Source of the DNA: Shinella sp. UYSO24
GTDB lineage: Bacteria; Pseudomonadota; Alphaproteobacteria; Rhizobiales; Rhizobiaceae
Direction of reading: 5' to 3'
Length of the DNA: 64,000 bases
Assembly (NCBI GenBank): GCA_902167985.1
Contig: CABHNZ010000018.1
Coordinates: 1 to 64,000 of the forward strand
Shown in pieces: positions 38,374-47,955 of the stretch. The notes below the pieces were generated by a model. It ran no database searches. It saw only the letters and a list, made by a program, of their open reading frames with translations, and was not told the DNA's origin. Positions within the stretch are counted from its first letter, which is position 1. Every line of letters begins with the position of its first letter. Made by a program: the position numbers and the translations under genes.

Positions 38374-39153
38374 TTAAAACTGCCAGTCAACCAGCGTCTC
38401 TCCGCCGGAGACCTCGAGGACTGTGCCGGTGACGTAGGGATTGGTCATCAGGAACACGGCAGCATGGCCGACGTCAGCGGGATAACCGATCCGCCGCGCC
38501 GGGAAATTGGCACGCACTTTCTCACGGACATCTGCCGCATCTGTTGGAGACAAGAAGTTCCATAGATCGGTATCGATATACCCGGGTCGAATGGCGTTCA
38601 CCCTGATGGGTCCGAGTTCAAGCGCCAGCGATCGAGCCAGCGCCTCTACGGCAGCAAACGTCGAGGTGACGGCTGTCATGCCGAGCTTCGAGCGCGCCGC
38701 GATGCCTCCGGTCAGCAAAGTGATGGACCCATTGGAGGATAGGTTTGGAGCCGCATAGCGTGCGCATGCCCAGGACCCAAGAAACTTGCTGTTGAGATAG
38801 CTGCGTACGCCCCGCATGTCGTCGTCCATGAATGCACCCCAGCTACCATCGGTCGGACCTGCGGCGACAAGTAAGTGATCCATACTGCCGATAGCGGTGA
38901 AGGCGGCGCGAACCGCGTCTTCGTCACTGATATCAAGCACCAGTTGCTCGAAGGGCGCCAGCTCCGGATGGTCCGCGGCAGAGGCTGAGCGCCGGCTGGC
39001 GACCGTCACCTTCGCTCCCGCCGCGTGGGCAGCCTGCGCCGTGCCGAGGCCTATTCCCGTTTTCCCACCGACAACGACGACATGTTGTCCAGTGAGATCA
39101 TGTGAAGGTGAATGTGGATGCTGCAATTCGGTCTGTGATGTGCTCATGGCCAA
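38374..39153 (-). CDS. SDR-fold protein lacking the YxxxK catalytic pair
   Basis: A 259-residue protein with the SDR nucleotide-binding motif GGKTGIGLGTAQ and a typical C-terminus (PYVTGTVLEVSGGETLVDW). Where classical SDRs have YxxxK, aligned by the following AAVEALARSLALELGPIRVN, this protein reads VTSTF, so both Tyr and Lys are gone. It may be an NAD(P)-binding non-enzyme, or use another mechanism as atypical SDRs do. An internal start (MSTSQTEL) three codons in is also possible. It follows the SDR gene at 39181-39997 on the same strand by 27 bp, so the two form an operon. Confidence 0.78.
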   Translation of the reverse strand: MAMSTSQTELQHPHSPSHDLTGQHVVVVGGKTGIGLGTAQAAHAAGAKVTVASRRSASAADHPELAPFEQLVLDISDEDAVRAAFTAIGSMDHLLVAAGPTDGSWGAFMDDDMRGVRSYLNSKFLGSWACARYAAPNLSSNGSITLLTGGIAARSKLGMTAVTSTFAAVEALARSLALELGPIRVNAIRPGYIDTDLWNFLSPTDAADVREKVRANFPARRIGYPADVGHAAVFLMTNPYVTGTVLEVSGGETLVDWQF

Positions 39154-39180
39154 TTTCCTAGTGGCGTGTTCGTGGGCGGA

Positions 39181-39997
39181 TCAGGCGATCTGCCTGAGCA
39201 CGCCGCCGTCAACGCGCATGGCAGAACCCGTCGTGCCGGATGCCTGCTCCGAGCACAGGTAAACGACCATGTTGGCGACCTCTTCCGTCGTCGTGAACCG
39301 TTGCAGGAGCGAGGTCGGCCGCATAGTCTCCACGAAATTCAGCTCGGCCTGTTCTTGCGTAATGCCTTCGGAGGCGGCCGTCGCTTTCATCCAGTTCGAC
39401 ATGATTTCTGAACTCGTTGGGCCGGGAAGTACTGAGTTGACCGTCACGCCCGTTCCCGCAACAGTCTCGGCAAGTCCCCGCGAAATCGCCAGCTGCGCTG
39501 TCTTTGTCATACCGTAGTCGATCATATCTTTTGGGATTGCCAGCGCGGATTCGCTGCTGATGAATACGACACGCCCCCAGCCGCGCTCCGTCATCCCAGG
39601 CAGGTAATGACGCGCGGCACGAACACCGCTCATGACGTTCAGCTGGAACAGGCTCAGCCAGTCGTCGTCTGTGAGATCATAAAAGGGTTTGGGATTAGCC
39701 GTGCCGGCATTGTTGATCAGAATATCGGCACTGGGAACTTTGGACGCAAGGATCGCGCTTCCTTCCTTGGTTGCCACATCCGCAACAACGCCGGTGATCT
39801 CGACGCCGGGAAATAGCGCCTTAATCTCGGCCACCGTCGAGGCGACACGATTCTCGGTACGGCCGTTGATACCGACTGACGCGCCAGCGCGCGCAAGACC
39901 GTCTGCGATTGCCCGCCCAATGCCGGCAGTAGATCCGGTAGCGACTGCGCCACGCCCTGCAAGTGAAATGTTGCACGGCGGTAGAAGTGTCGCTCAA
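39181..39997 (-). CDS. Classical SDR dehydrogenase (5' frameshift, start unclear)
   Basis: About 271 residues with all classical SDR motifs: TGSTAGIGRAIADGL, NGRTENRV, INNAGTANPKPF, FISSESALAI, YGMTK and RVDGGVLRQIA. In the reading frame of these motifs the 5' end reaches an in-frame stop at 39994 without a normal start codon. A TTG at 39997 in another frame encodes MSDTSTAVQHFT, the kind of N-terminus expected; joining it needs a net +1 or -2 change near 39965. The function is oxidation or reduction of an unknown carbonyl. It is upstream of the atypical SDR in a two-gene operon. Confidence 0.7.
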
Positions 39998-40537
39998 TGA
40001 AGCTTCCTCATGCTCAGCGCCAGATAATCAGCGAACCAATCCGGACGGATGGATATCAATCATCGTGCCTATTGAAAAGCAGCGTCCCATTTTACCTCAC
40101 GACAATGAACGGGTCCGAGTGACTCAATCTACGAAATGAGCTGTCTATTGTCGATTTCAACTCCCGAACTGCCTAAACAGACGAATTTAACGGCGTCAAT
40201 GGGGACGTCACTGGGGGAAGAAGTTTGGCTTCGACCTCGTGCTATGGATCGACGGGTCGCCAGTTTGATGCCGTTCAAGGCGAGTGCAATTTCCTTGCCG
40301 CGGCCGCAACTGCCCTCGATTGGCTTGAACATGAATCGAGTTCGCCTACGTCTCGGGAATCGATGTCCCCCCAGAGTGGCAATATGGTGTCGCTGCGATC
40401 GCAGAAGACCGACCTTCATGACGTTGACACAGCTGAGCGGAGCGTCGCCGCTAGCTTTGACAACGCTCTTGTGATTGCTCGAAAAATACCTAATCTTGCA
40501 CGTCAAAATCTTGTAATCGCTGACAGTTAGGGCTGGG
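39998..40537. other. Gap of about 540 bp without a convincing gene
   Basis: Between the leftward SDR pair and the rightward PAS kinase no recognisable protein is seen. A rightward frame at 40225-40530 (101 codons, TTG start) has a plausible composition but no ribosome site, motif or neighbour support. A leftward frame at 40129-40680 runs into the kinase gene and is probably spurious. The region must hold the promoters of both divergent units. Confidence 0.4.
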
Positions 40538-42362
40538 TTGAGGGTGTCTGAACTTGGAAAAAACGACGACACGGGTTCGGCTGGCATAGCCCGCATGATC
40601 GAGGAGGGGAGCTGGGACCATTCCATCCTCGGTCCGCCCTCAGCGTGGCCTGCCTGCCTCAAATCTGCCGTCGACCTCATGCTTCTATCGCATGCCCAGA
40701 TCGTGATGTTCTGGGGCGAGCAGTATGTCGCCCTCTACAACGACGCTTACGCTCCGTCCATCGGCCTCAGGCATCCTCAAGCGTTCGGCGCCGGCCAAGG
40801 AGTACTGGAGCGAACTCTGGGATGACCTCAAGCCGTTGCTCGATCGGGTCTTTCACGGTGGCGAGACGGTATCTGCCAAGATCGTGAGTTCTACATCGAG
40901 CGTCACGGGCATCCGGAAAAAGTCTACTTCGACATTTCCTATTCGCCGATCAAGGACGAGAAGGGCAAAATCCGAGGCGTCTTCTGCATCGTCAGCGAGA
41001 CGACGGGAAGGGTGCGCTCGCAGCAAGCGCTGAGGGAAAGCGAGGAACGTCTGCGGGCGCTGTTTTCCCAGTCCGCCGCAGGTATTGGCCAAACGGATCT
41101 GTCAGTACGGATGGTCCTCGTCAACCAGCGCTTCTGCAAGATGCTCGGCTATCGAAGCGATGAGCTCGTGGGCATACGTTTTCAGGATATCACGCACCCT
41201 GAGGACCTCGCGGAGGCCGAGCAGCAGTTTAAGCGCCTCCTCAGCACCGGCGAACCCTTCGAGATGGAAAAGCGATGCGTCAAAAAGGACGGGTCCCTGG
41301 TCTGGACGGCGATATCTGTTTCGGCGCTCAGGGGTGACGATGGCCGAATTCGGCAGGTTGGGTTCATTGCCATCGACATCTCGGCAAGCAAGGATGCACA
41401 GGAGCTGAACGCCATCTGGCTGCCATCATCGAGTCCTCGAACGACGCGATCCTGGGCATCGATCTCGGCATGACGATCACCAACTGGAACGTCGCCGCCG
41501 AGAAGCTCTACGGATATTCTCGTGACGAGGCGGTCGGAAAGTCCGTTTTGATGCTTGTGCCGGAAGATCGGCGCGACGAGGAGCCGGAAATCCTCCGAAA
41601 GGTCAGCGCAGGAAAAGTCGTGGAGCCTTACGAGACGCAACGTCGACGAAAGGATGGTCGTCTTGTCGACGTGCAACTCAGTGTTTCTCCGATATATGAC
41701 GGCAGCGGAAAGATCATTGGCGCCTCAAAAATATCCCAGGACATCACGGCCAGGAAGGAGGCTGAACGTCTACAGGCGGTATTGACCGGCGAGCTCAATC
41801 ATCGCGTCAAGAACGTCTTTGCCACCGTCATCGCCATTGCGAAACAGACCCTGGGGCGGGAGGGGACGGGGCAGGACGAAGTGGACGCCTTTCAGGAACG
41901 GCTGACCTCTATGGCGAAGGCGCACGATCTCCTTACACATCGGGACTGGCAGCGCGCCGATCTTTCAGCGCTGGTCAGGCAAGTCCTGGAGCCTTATCCC
42001 CCAGAATGTTTCGAGATCGAAGGGATCCCTGTGCTTCTGCCGCAGAGGGCAGTTGTCTCGTTTTCTTTGGCTATCCACAGTTGGCGACGAATGCTGCAAA
42101 GTACGGCGCATTGTCTGTTGCCCAAGGCAAGGTCTCGATATCCTGGCGGCTTGAGGACGGCGATGAGAGCACGAAAGCAAGGCTACATTTCAGGTGGGCT
42201 GAACACGGTGGTCCCGCAGTGAATCCCCCAACGAAGAAGGGCTTCGGATCGCGTCTTGTTGAGAGGCTTCTCGCGGCCGAACTGAACGGCCGCTCGACAA
42301 TCAGCTATGATCCCGCCGGAGTCGTCTGCGAAATTGATGCGGTGCTCAATATAGATGCATGA
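40538..42362 (+). CDS. PAS-domain HWE-type sensor histidine kinase (four frameshifts)
   Basis: A soluble kinase of about 610 residues. An N-terminal PAS-like domain (ILGPPSAWPACLKSAVDLML) is followed by two PAS/PAC repeats (ALFSQSAAGIGQTDLSVRMV with DITHPEDLAEAEQQF; then TITNWNVAAEKLYGYSRDE). The HWE domain has GELNHRVKNVFATVIAIA carrying the phospho-acceptor His, and the N box reads HELATNAAKYGALS. Shifts lie near 40790 (-2 or +1), 40880, 41410 and 42078 (each -1). Correcting them gives one continuous protein. HWE kinases often sense light, oxygen or general stress in rhizobia. No response regulator adjoins it. The start may be TTG 40538 or GTG 40544. Confidence 0.82.
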
Positions 42363-42610
42363 TCAGCAGACGATCAGGCTGATTTTTGGACGGCAAGTGC
42401 ATCGCGCATCGGCCGTCAACTAGGATCTATCGCGAGCTCACGGCAGCTCTTGGTGGGCTTTGCCGTCGGATGTGTGAATCATGATGCGTAGTGCTCCGGT
42501 GTGCCTCTAGGCACAAACATCCGCGATCAGTGCAATCGACGCAGCGATCGAACCCTTGCCCAAGGCGTGAAGACATTGAACCTTCGATGTCGCACCATGT
42601 TCCGGCCTGC

Positions 42611-43464
42611 GCCGGGGGAAGGGACGGATATCGTCTCGCGATCCATATCGAGCCGAAGAGTGTGCGGATCATCACCCGTGGAGGTCATGACTGGACACAT
42701 CGCTTCCCGACGATTGCCGAGGCCGCCAGAAACCTCGGAGTTTCGACCGCCATCCTCGACGGGGAGGCCGTGGTGCTGAACAGCGAGGGACGATCCGACT
42801 TCGGAGCTTTGCAGCGCTCGCTCGGCGGGCGCGGCGGCAAACGGGCTTCGAGCGAATCCGTTCTGTTCGCCTTCGATCTGCTATACTTCGACGGGCACGA
42901 TCTAACGAAGACCGAGCTGTCGGTCCGCCGACATCTCCTGACAGACCTGTTGGATGGTGCAGTTGGAGCGATACAGTTGTCCGAGGAAGTGCAGGGCAAC
43001 GGTGTTGAACTTCTGGAGAATGCCCGGTCGCTTGGACTGGAGGGCATTATCGCCAAGCACCGGGAGCGTCCATACCGGTCAGGCAGGACAGGCGACTGGC
43101 TGAAGATCAAATGCATTCAAAGCGAGAGTTTCATGATCGTCGGCTACGAGCAGTCGGCGGTTGCCCGCGGCGGGATCGGCAGCCTGCTGCTGGCCGCCCG
43201 GCGCGGACACGATTGGGCCTATGTCGGCGCGTCGGCACGGGCTTCAAGGAAAAAGATGCGGCGTATCTGAAGAAGACGCTCGACAAACTGAAGACGAGGT
43301 CGCCGGTCGTGCCCCTGAAGGGCAAGAACTATGTTTTCGCGCAGCCGACGCTGATTGCCGAGATCGAGTTCCGCGGCTGGACCGACGATGGCAATTTGCG
43401 GCACGCGTCCTACAAAGGCTTGCGTGAGATCCAGGACAATGCTGCAGTTTACGCGCTCGACTGA
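42611..43464 (+). pseudogene. ATP-dependent DNA ligase fragment lacking catalytic lysine (frameshifted)
   Basis: The sequence matches the ligase domain of LigD-type enzymes from just inside motif I onward: DGYRLAIHIEP, ILDGEAVVLN (motif III), FAFDLLYFDGHDL, GLEGIIAKHRERPYRSGRT (motif IV), WLKIKC (motif V) and the OB-fold ending EIEFRGWTDDGNLRHASYKG. Motif I should read K-x-D-G. Here it reads GGRDG, so the lysine that takes the AMP is absent, and nothing upstream resembles the normal N-terminus. One G is also missing near 43229. Either the 5' end is truncated, or a two-base loss plus an earlier error hides it. A complete LigD lies 2 kb away. Confidence 0.7.
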
Positions 43465-43511
43465 CCTGACGTCGGCGGCCGTCGCGACTTCCAATTTTTT
43501 CCGCTGACGCT

Positions 43512-43540
43512 CTTGAATCGGAAATTCTCAAAAACCAATC
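43512..43540 (+). promoter_or_regulatory. Possible heat-shock (RpoH) promoter of the Hsp20 gene
   Basis: CTTGAA (43512-43517) is followed after 17 bases by CCAATC (43535-43540), an approximate match to the sigma-32 pattern. It lies about 95 bp upstream of the Hsp20 start, leaving a leader long enough for the RNA thermometer. The -10 match is weak. Confidence 0.3.
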
Positions 43541-43559
43541 GATTGCCGCCAGCTGCTGA

Positions 43560-43634
43560 AGACAGGGCTGGACTTGCTGGGAGCGCCGTCTTTCGGCGCT
43601 TCCGTACCCATGTTGCTTCAAGGAGGATATGGCT
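43560..43634 (+). ncRNA. ROSE-type RNA thermometer in the Hsp20 leader
   Basis: The 5' leader has a 7-bp hairpin (AGCGCCG, loop TCTTT, CGGCGCT; 43582-43600). It is followed by TTGCT (43613-43617), four bases, and the ribosome site AGGAGG (43621-43626). The conserved TTGCT segment pairing with AGGAGG in the last hairpin is the signature of ROSE elements, which melt on heating to free the ribosome site of small heat-shock genes in rhizobia. The position directly before an Hsp20 gene supports this. Confidence 0.7.
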
Positions 43635-44111
43635 ATGGCAACATCTTACGACTATGCACCCCTGTTCCGCTCGAGCATTGGCTTCGACCGGGTCTTCAAT
43701 CTTCTGGAAAATGCCCAGCGCGCCCGTTCGATCAGCGACTGGCCGCCCTATGACATCGTCAAGACCGGTGACGACAGCTACCGCATCTCGATCGCAGTCG
43801 CGGGCTTTGCCCAGGACGACCTCGACATTACCTTCCAGTCCAACCTTTTGACCGTCACCGGCAATAAGCAGGAGACCGCCAATGACGGCTATTTGCATCG
43901 CGGCATCGCCGGCCGGCCCTTCGAGCACCGATTCGAGCTCGCCGACCACGTCCGAGTGAACGGAGCAGATCTGAGCAATGGTCTTCTGTCTATCGATCTT
44001 GTCCGTGAGATCCCCGAGGCCCTGAAGCCGCGGAAGATCGACATCCAGGCCAACCCGGCCCTCGTGCAGTCGACCGCTCCGGTGCAGATCGAAGCACAGA
44101 AGGCCGCTTGA
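43635..44111 (+). CDS. Hsp20/IbpA-type small heat-shock protein
   Basis: A 158-residue small heat-shock protein of the rhizobial IbpA class. An N-terminal SYDYAPLFRSSIGFDRVFNL is followed by the alpha-crystallin domain (YRISIAVAGFAQDDLDITFQ, RFELADHVRVNGADLSNGLL) and a short C-terminal tail. It binds unfolding proteins to prevent aggregation. The ATG at 43635 is preferred over the one at 43629 because it lies eight bases after AGGAGG; the earlier start would be too close. Regulation is likely by heat through the thermometer in its leader. Confidence 0.93.
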   Translation: MATSYDYAPLFRSSIGFDRVFNLLENAQRARSISDWPPYDIVKTGDDSYRISIAVAGFAQDDLDITFQSNLLTVTGNKQETANDGYLHRGIAGRPFEHRFELADHVRVNGADLSNGLLSIDLVREIPEALKPRKIDIQANPALVQSTAPVQIEAQKAA

Positions 44112-44127
44112 CCGAAACTTTGGAGAG

Positions 44128-44150
44128 AGGCGCCGCGCGCAGCGGCGCCT
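44128..44150 (+). terminator. Stem-loop after the Hsp20 gene
   Basis: AGGCGCCG and CGGCGCCT form a perfect 8-bp GC-rich stem with a 7-base loop, 17 bases after the Hsp20 stop. There is no T-run behind it (GTTAAAC follows), so termination may be partial, or the hairpin may mainly protect the 3' end. Confidence 0.55.
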
Positions 44151-44182
44151 GTTAAACATTCCGGGTTGGGAAGGAGAGAGAT

Positions 44183-44482
44183 ATGAAACCCGATACGTTC
44201 AGAGAACCTGTTACCATCCTTGTCGGCCTTGACTTTCCGGCTGAGGTCCATACCGTCATGGACGCCTACCGGCATCTCGCAGAGTGGCCGGCCTCATTGA
44301 GAGACGCTGCGCATTCAATGGCGCTCAAGGCATGCAGTGCCGCGCTCCGCGGCGAGATCGAAGCCGAGACCGCGCGCGGACTGTTCGCCGCCTTTGCTGA
44401 GAAGCATGATCTGCTGGCGCCGGGTACTGATGTCATCGCCGCTTCCCGTCGCCGGTACGACAAAGATCCGCACGTTCGCTAA
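44183..44482 (+). CDS. DUF982-family protein
   Basis: A 99-residue protein with the DUF982 pattern: PVTILVGLDFPAEVHTVMDA, LAEWP and AHSMALKACSAALRGEIEAE followed by TARGLFAAFAEKHDL. The family is nearly confined to Rhizobiales, often in many copies on plasmids; its function is unknown. A strong GGAAGGAGAGAG site precedes the start. It is followed 10 bp later by another small gene, suggesting a two-gene unit downstream of the Hsp20 gene. Confidence 0.88.
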   Translation: MKPDTFREPVTILVGLDFPAEVHTVMDAYRHLAEWPASLRDAAHSMALKACSAALRGEIEAETARGLFAAFAEKHDLLAPGTDVIAASRRRYDKDPHVR

Positions 44483-44492
44483 GGAGGCCGAG

Positions 44493-44768
44493 ATGCACGA
44501 GGCTTTGCAGCAGGCCGTAAGCAGAGCCGTTGCGATGGGTCCGACGATCCTGCTTCAGGGCATACAGGTTGAGCGGCCAATCGATGTGGTGAGAGCCACT
44601 GCGCTCTCTGCAGACGACAAACGAACCCTCCTGGCGTCATGGGCTTCGGACTTCTACGCCGTCGACTCCAAGCCGGCGTTCCGCCATATGCCTGGAACAC
44701 CGAAGCCGGTTTCCATCGATGAGGTTCAGGCGGCCCTCAAAGAACTTGATCGGCGTTACGGATATTAA
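44493..44768 (+). CDS. Small protein of unknown function downstream of DUF982
   Basis: A 91-residue soluble protein (MHEALQQAVSRAVAMGPTIL, ending ALKELDRRYGY), mostly helical, without signal peptide or cysteines. The family is not recognised with confidence. AAGGAGG lies ten bases before the ATG, and the gene begins 10 bp after the DUF982 stop. It is followed by a clear terminator, so it ends the Hsp20/DUF982 block. Confidence 0.65.
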   Translation: MHEALQQAVSRAVAMGPTILLQGIQVERPIDVVRATALSADDKRTLLASWASDFYAVDSKPAFRHMPGTPKPVSIDEVQAALKELDRRYGY

Positions 44769-44779
44769 TTGAGCATACC

Positions 44780-44802
44780 AGCCGAACGGGCCGGCTCTTT
44801 TT
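44780..44802 (+). terminator. Intrinsic terminator between convergent genes
   Basis: AGCCG and CGGCT form a stem around AACGGGC and are followed by CTTTTT. It lies 11 bases past the small-protein stop and just before the end of the leftward DUF4112 gene, so it ends the rightward block. Confidence 0.65.
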
Positions 44803-44813
44803 CCTTTCGGCCG

Positions 44814-45215
44814 TTAGCGATCGAGATCGGAATGGTCGAGACCAAAATGATCCAGCACAAGCTCTAGATTCCGGCGGTTGGATTTGAAGTAGACGTCGAA
44901 CAGGTCCCCGACCAACGGAACGCTCCCGGCCGCGGCATCGAAACCAATATTGACCAGCATCTTAAAAAGCTTGTCGTTCGGCACGCCAAGCCGGCGCGCC
45001 TCGTTGACGATGTAAAGACTGATCGCCGCGCCGGCGAAATCGCCGACACCCGGAACCAACCCCATCACTGAATCTGCTCCGAAGGAAAAGCGTGTTCCGG
45101 GAATGCGCAGCGCCGTGTCCATGAGCCGCGCCAATCCACGCATGCGGCGCAGGCGTACCAGGCGGTCGACGTTGCGGAAATCCGTGTAATCACTGTGCGT
45201 TCGTTCGTATGTCAT
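44814..45215 (-). CDS. DUF4112-family protein
   Basis: A 133-residue protein with the DUF4112 pattern: LARLMDTALRIPGTRFSFGA, then DSVMGLVPGVGDFAGAAISL, GFDAAAGSVPLVGDLFDVYF and KSNRRNLELV. The two Gly/Pro-rich hydrophobic stretches suggest membrane association. The function is unknown. Its ATG overlaps the LigD stop by 4 bp (45212-45215), so it is translationally coupled to the DNA repair ligase, an unexpected partner. Confidence 0.87.
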   Translation of the reverse strand: MTYERTHSDYTDFRNVDRLVRLRRMRGLARLMDTALRIPGTRFSFGADSVMGLVPGVGDFAGAAISLYIVNEARRLGVPNDKLFKMLVNIGFDAAAGSVPLVGDLFDVYFKSNRRNLELVLDHFGLDHSDLDR

Positions 45216-47865
45216 GCCGCCGCTTTCATCATTTTGCCCAGCCGCTTAATCGCCTGTTCCAGCGAGCGCTGTCCGTCGCAATAGTCCTGCCAGGCGCTGG
45301 TTTTTGCCAGCAGGTCCGGCACGGTGCGGATCGTAAAACGCTTGGGATCGAGATCCGTCTTCACCTGGCTCCAGGTGAGCGGCATCGACACCGTGGCGCC
45401 GGGTCGCGCGCGTGGCGACAACGGCGCGACCGCCGTGGCCATCCGGTCGTTGCGTAGGTAGTCGAGGAAGATCCGGCCGTTGCGCTGGTTCTTGGCCATC
45501 TTGATCAGATAAAGCTCAGGGTTTTCGCGCGCCATCTGCAGGCAGACATCGTGCGCAAAACCCTTTGCCTCCGGCCAGGTCAGCTTTTTGCCTTTCGCTA
45601 CCGCCAGCGGTGTGACGACGTGCAGGCCTTTGCCACCGGTGGTCTTGCAGAAGCTGACAAGGCCAAGTTCTTCCAGCCTGTCACGCATTTCCCGAGCGGC
45701 TTCGACCACGGTGGAGAAGTGAACGTCCGGGCCTGGATCAAGGTCGAAGACAAGACGGCCTGGCACCTCCGGCTGGCCGGGTTCGCAATTCCAGGGGTGT
45801 AATTCGACGCCGCCGATCTGGGCAATGGCGGCAAGGCCCTCCACCCTATCGATCTGCAGATAGGGTTTCTTGTCTCCGAACACCTTGACCAGTTCGAGCA
45901 GGTTCGACGTGCCCGGCATCGCATGCCGCTGGAAGAATTGCTCGCCGCCAATGCCATCCGGCGTCCGGATGATCGAACAGGGCCGTCCCTTGATATGGTC
46001 GATCAGCCATGGACCAACGGCTTCATGATAACGAGCCAGATCCTCCTTGGTGACCGGCTCTCCGTCATTGGCATCGGGCCAGAGCGCCTTATCGGGGCTG
46101 GAGATCATCACGCCCATCACCTCGGCCTTGGCGTTCCTGCCGCGCGTCGGTCTTGATGGCTTTGTCACGGCCGGCGTCGGAGTGTCGGTCCTTGCCGGCG
46201 ACGCCGGCTTTTCTGCCTCGACTTCGGCTGCGGGCTTATCTTCGCGCAGTCCCTTGAACGCCGCTTGACGCACCAGTCCGTCCGCTGTCCAGCCGGCGAA
46301 CTGTATCTCGGCAACCAGCTCGGGTTTGACCCAGACGATGTTGGGATCCTTCTTCGGAGCGCCTATTCCGGTAAAGGGCGACTTTGAGGTTTCCAGTTCC
46401 TGGAGCCTCGGCAAGATCGTATCGACCACCTTTGCGCCATAACCCGTGCCAACCCGGCCGACATAGACGAAGTGATCACCCCTGAAGACGCCGACCAACA
46501 GGGAACGAAACTTGCCGTCGGTCTTGGCATAGGCGCCGATCACGACCTCATGGCCAGCCCGGCATTTGGACTTCGCCCATGTGTCGGTGCGGCCCGATTG
46601 GTAGGGGGCATCCGCCTGTTTCGAGACGATGCCTTCCAGAGACAGCTTGCATGCCGACTTCAGCACGGCATCTCCGCCGGTTTCGAAATGCTCGACGAAC
46701 CGCAGGCGTCGATCCTCGCCGGCGTCGCTCAACAATGTCTGCAGCCGTTCCTTACGTTCCGTCAGCGGCAGTTGGCGCAGGTCTTCATCGCCTTCGAACA
46801 AGAGGTCGAAGGCAAAGTAGACCAGTGCATCGGTCTTGCCTTCCGACAGTGCCGCCTGAAGTGCCGCGAAATCCGGCGCACCGTTTTCGTCGAGGGCACA
46901 GATTTCCCCGTCGATGATGGCACCCGGCAAGTTTGCAGCCGACGTCGCGATCGCCGGATATTTTGCCGTCCAATCCAGGCCCTTGCGGGTCTTCAGCGTC
47001 ACCTCGCCGTTTTCGATGCGCGCCTGGATGCGGTAGCCGTCGAACTTGATCTCGTGAATCCAGCCATCGGCTGAGGGCGGCCGTTCCAGCGTTTCGCAAA
47101 GCTGCGGCGGTATGAACTCCGGCATCGCGGACTTTGCCGGCTTTTTCGGCGCTGGCTTTCGCTTTGTCTTCGTGTCCGCGGCACGTACTTCTGCCGCCAG
47201 TCCATGATTGCTGTCCCAAACGGCATCGGCCTGAACGTCGCCGCTCTGGACCATGAACGGCTTCGGCTTCCGGCCCTTGCCGGCGGCGATCGCTTCCATG
47301 GTACGGCCAGAGGCAACAGAGGTTGCGTTCTTCTCCAGGACTGCCGCGCCATTCTCCTCGACTGAGAAGTCGTCATGATGCTTGATCAGCAGCCAATTGG
47401 TGCGCTTGCCGCCGTCGCGATCGTTGCGCATCCGCACCAGCACGAAGCTACCGTGGAGCCTCTCTCCCTCCAGTGTAAACTTGAAATCGCCCTTGGCGAG
47501 CGCCTGTTCGGGGCTCTTGTTGCCCTCCGGCTCCCAGTAGCCGCGATCCCAAAGCATGACCGTGCCGCCGCCATATTGGCCTTTCGGTATGGTACCTTCG
47601 AAGTCGCCATAGTCGAGCGGATGGTCCTCGACCTCGACCGCCAGACGCTTGTAGTGCGGATCGAGCGATGGTCCCTTGGTGACAGCCCAGGACTTGAAGA
47701 CGCCATCCAGTTCGAGCCGCAGATCGTAATGCAGCCGTGTGGCGTCATGTTTCTGAATGACGAAGCGCCTGCGGTTCGATTCCTTCAGCTTCGCTGCGCC
47801 GCTCGGCTCCTGCGTCTTCTGAAAATCGCGTTTTGCTTGTATGTCGAGAGCTTGTCGCTGGCCAT
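45212..47865 (-). CDS. ligD: DNA ligase D (LigD), three-domain (frameshifted near the start)
   Basis: About 885 residues in the order phosphoesterase, ligase, polymerase. The phosphoesterase part has FVIQKHDATRLHYDLRLELD and DFEGTIPKGQYGGG. The ligase has HEIKFDGYR with the AMP-accepting Lys, ILDGEI-like IIDGEICALD, and EGIVSKQ. The polymerase has LHPWNCEPG and catalytic Asp residues in VFDLDPGPDV. With Ku it seals double-strand breaks by non-homologous end joining; no ku gene is in the window. One G is missing near 47836; the true start is ATG 47865 (MASDKLSTYKAKRDFQKTQE). A possible stress promoter lies about 65 bp upstream. Confidence 0.93.
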
Positions 47866-47929
47866 GGCAGTCCCGCCTAAGTACGCCTCCCGTCACGTCT
47901 GGTTGACACAGCGCGCGACCTAAGAGGCT

Positions 47930-47955
47930 AACAGCAACAGATTGCCGTTTGTTCC
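47930..47955 (-). promoter_or_regulatory. Possible EcfG-type general-stress promoter of ligD
   Basis: On the minus strand GGAAC (47955-47951) is followed by 17 bases and TGTT (47933-47930), one mismatch from the alphaproteobacterial general-stress pattern GGAAC-N16/17-CGTT. It points at ligD, whose start is 65 bp downstream. A single short match can arise by chance. Confidence 0.35.

Noticed and set aside
40129..40680. A 183-codon minus-strand frame upstream of the PAS kinase
   Set aside because: It overlaps the kinase N-terminus, has irregular composition and no ribosome site or motif.
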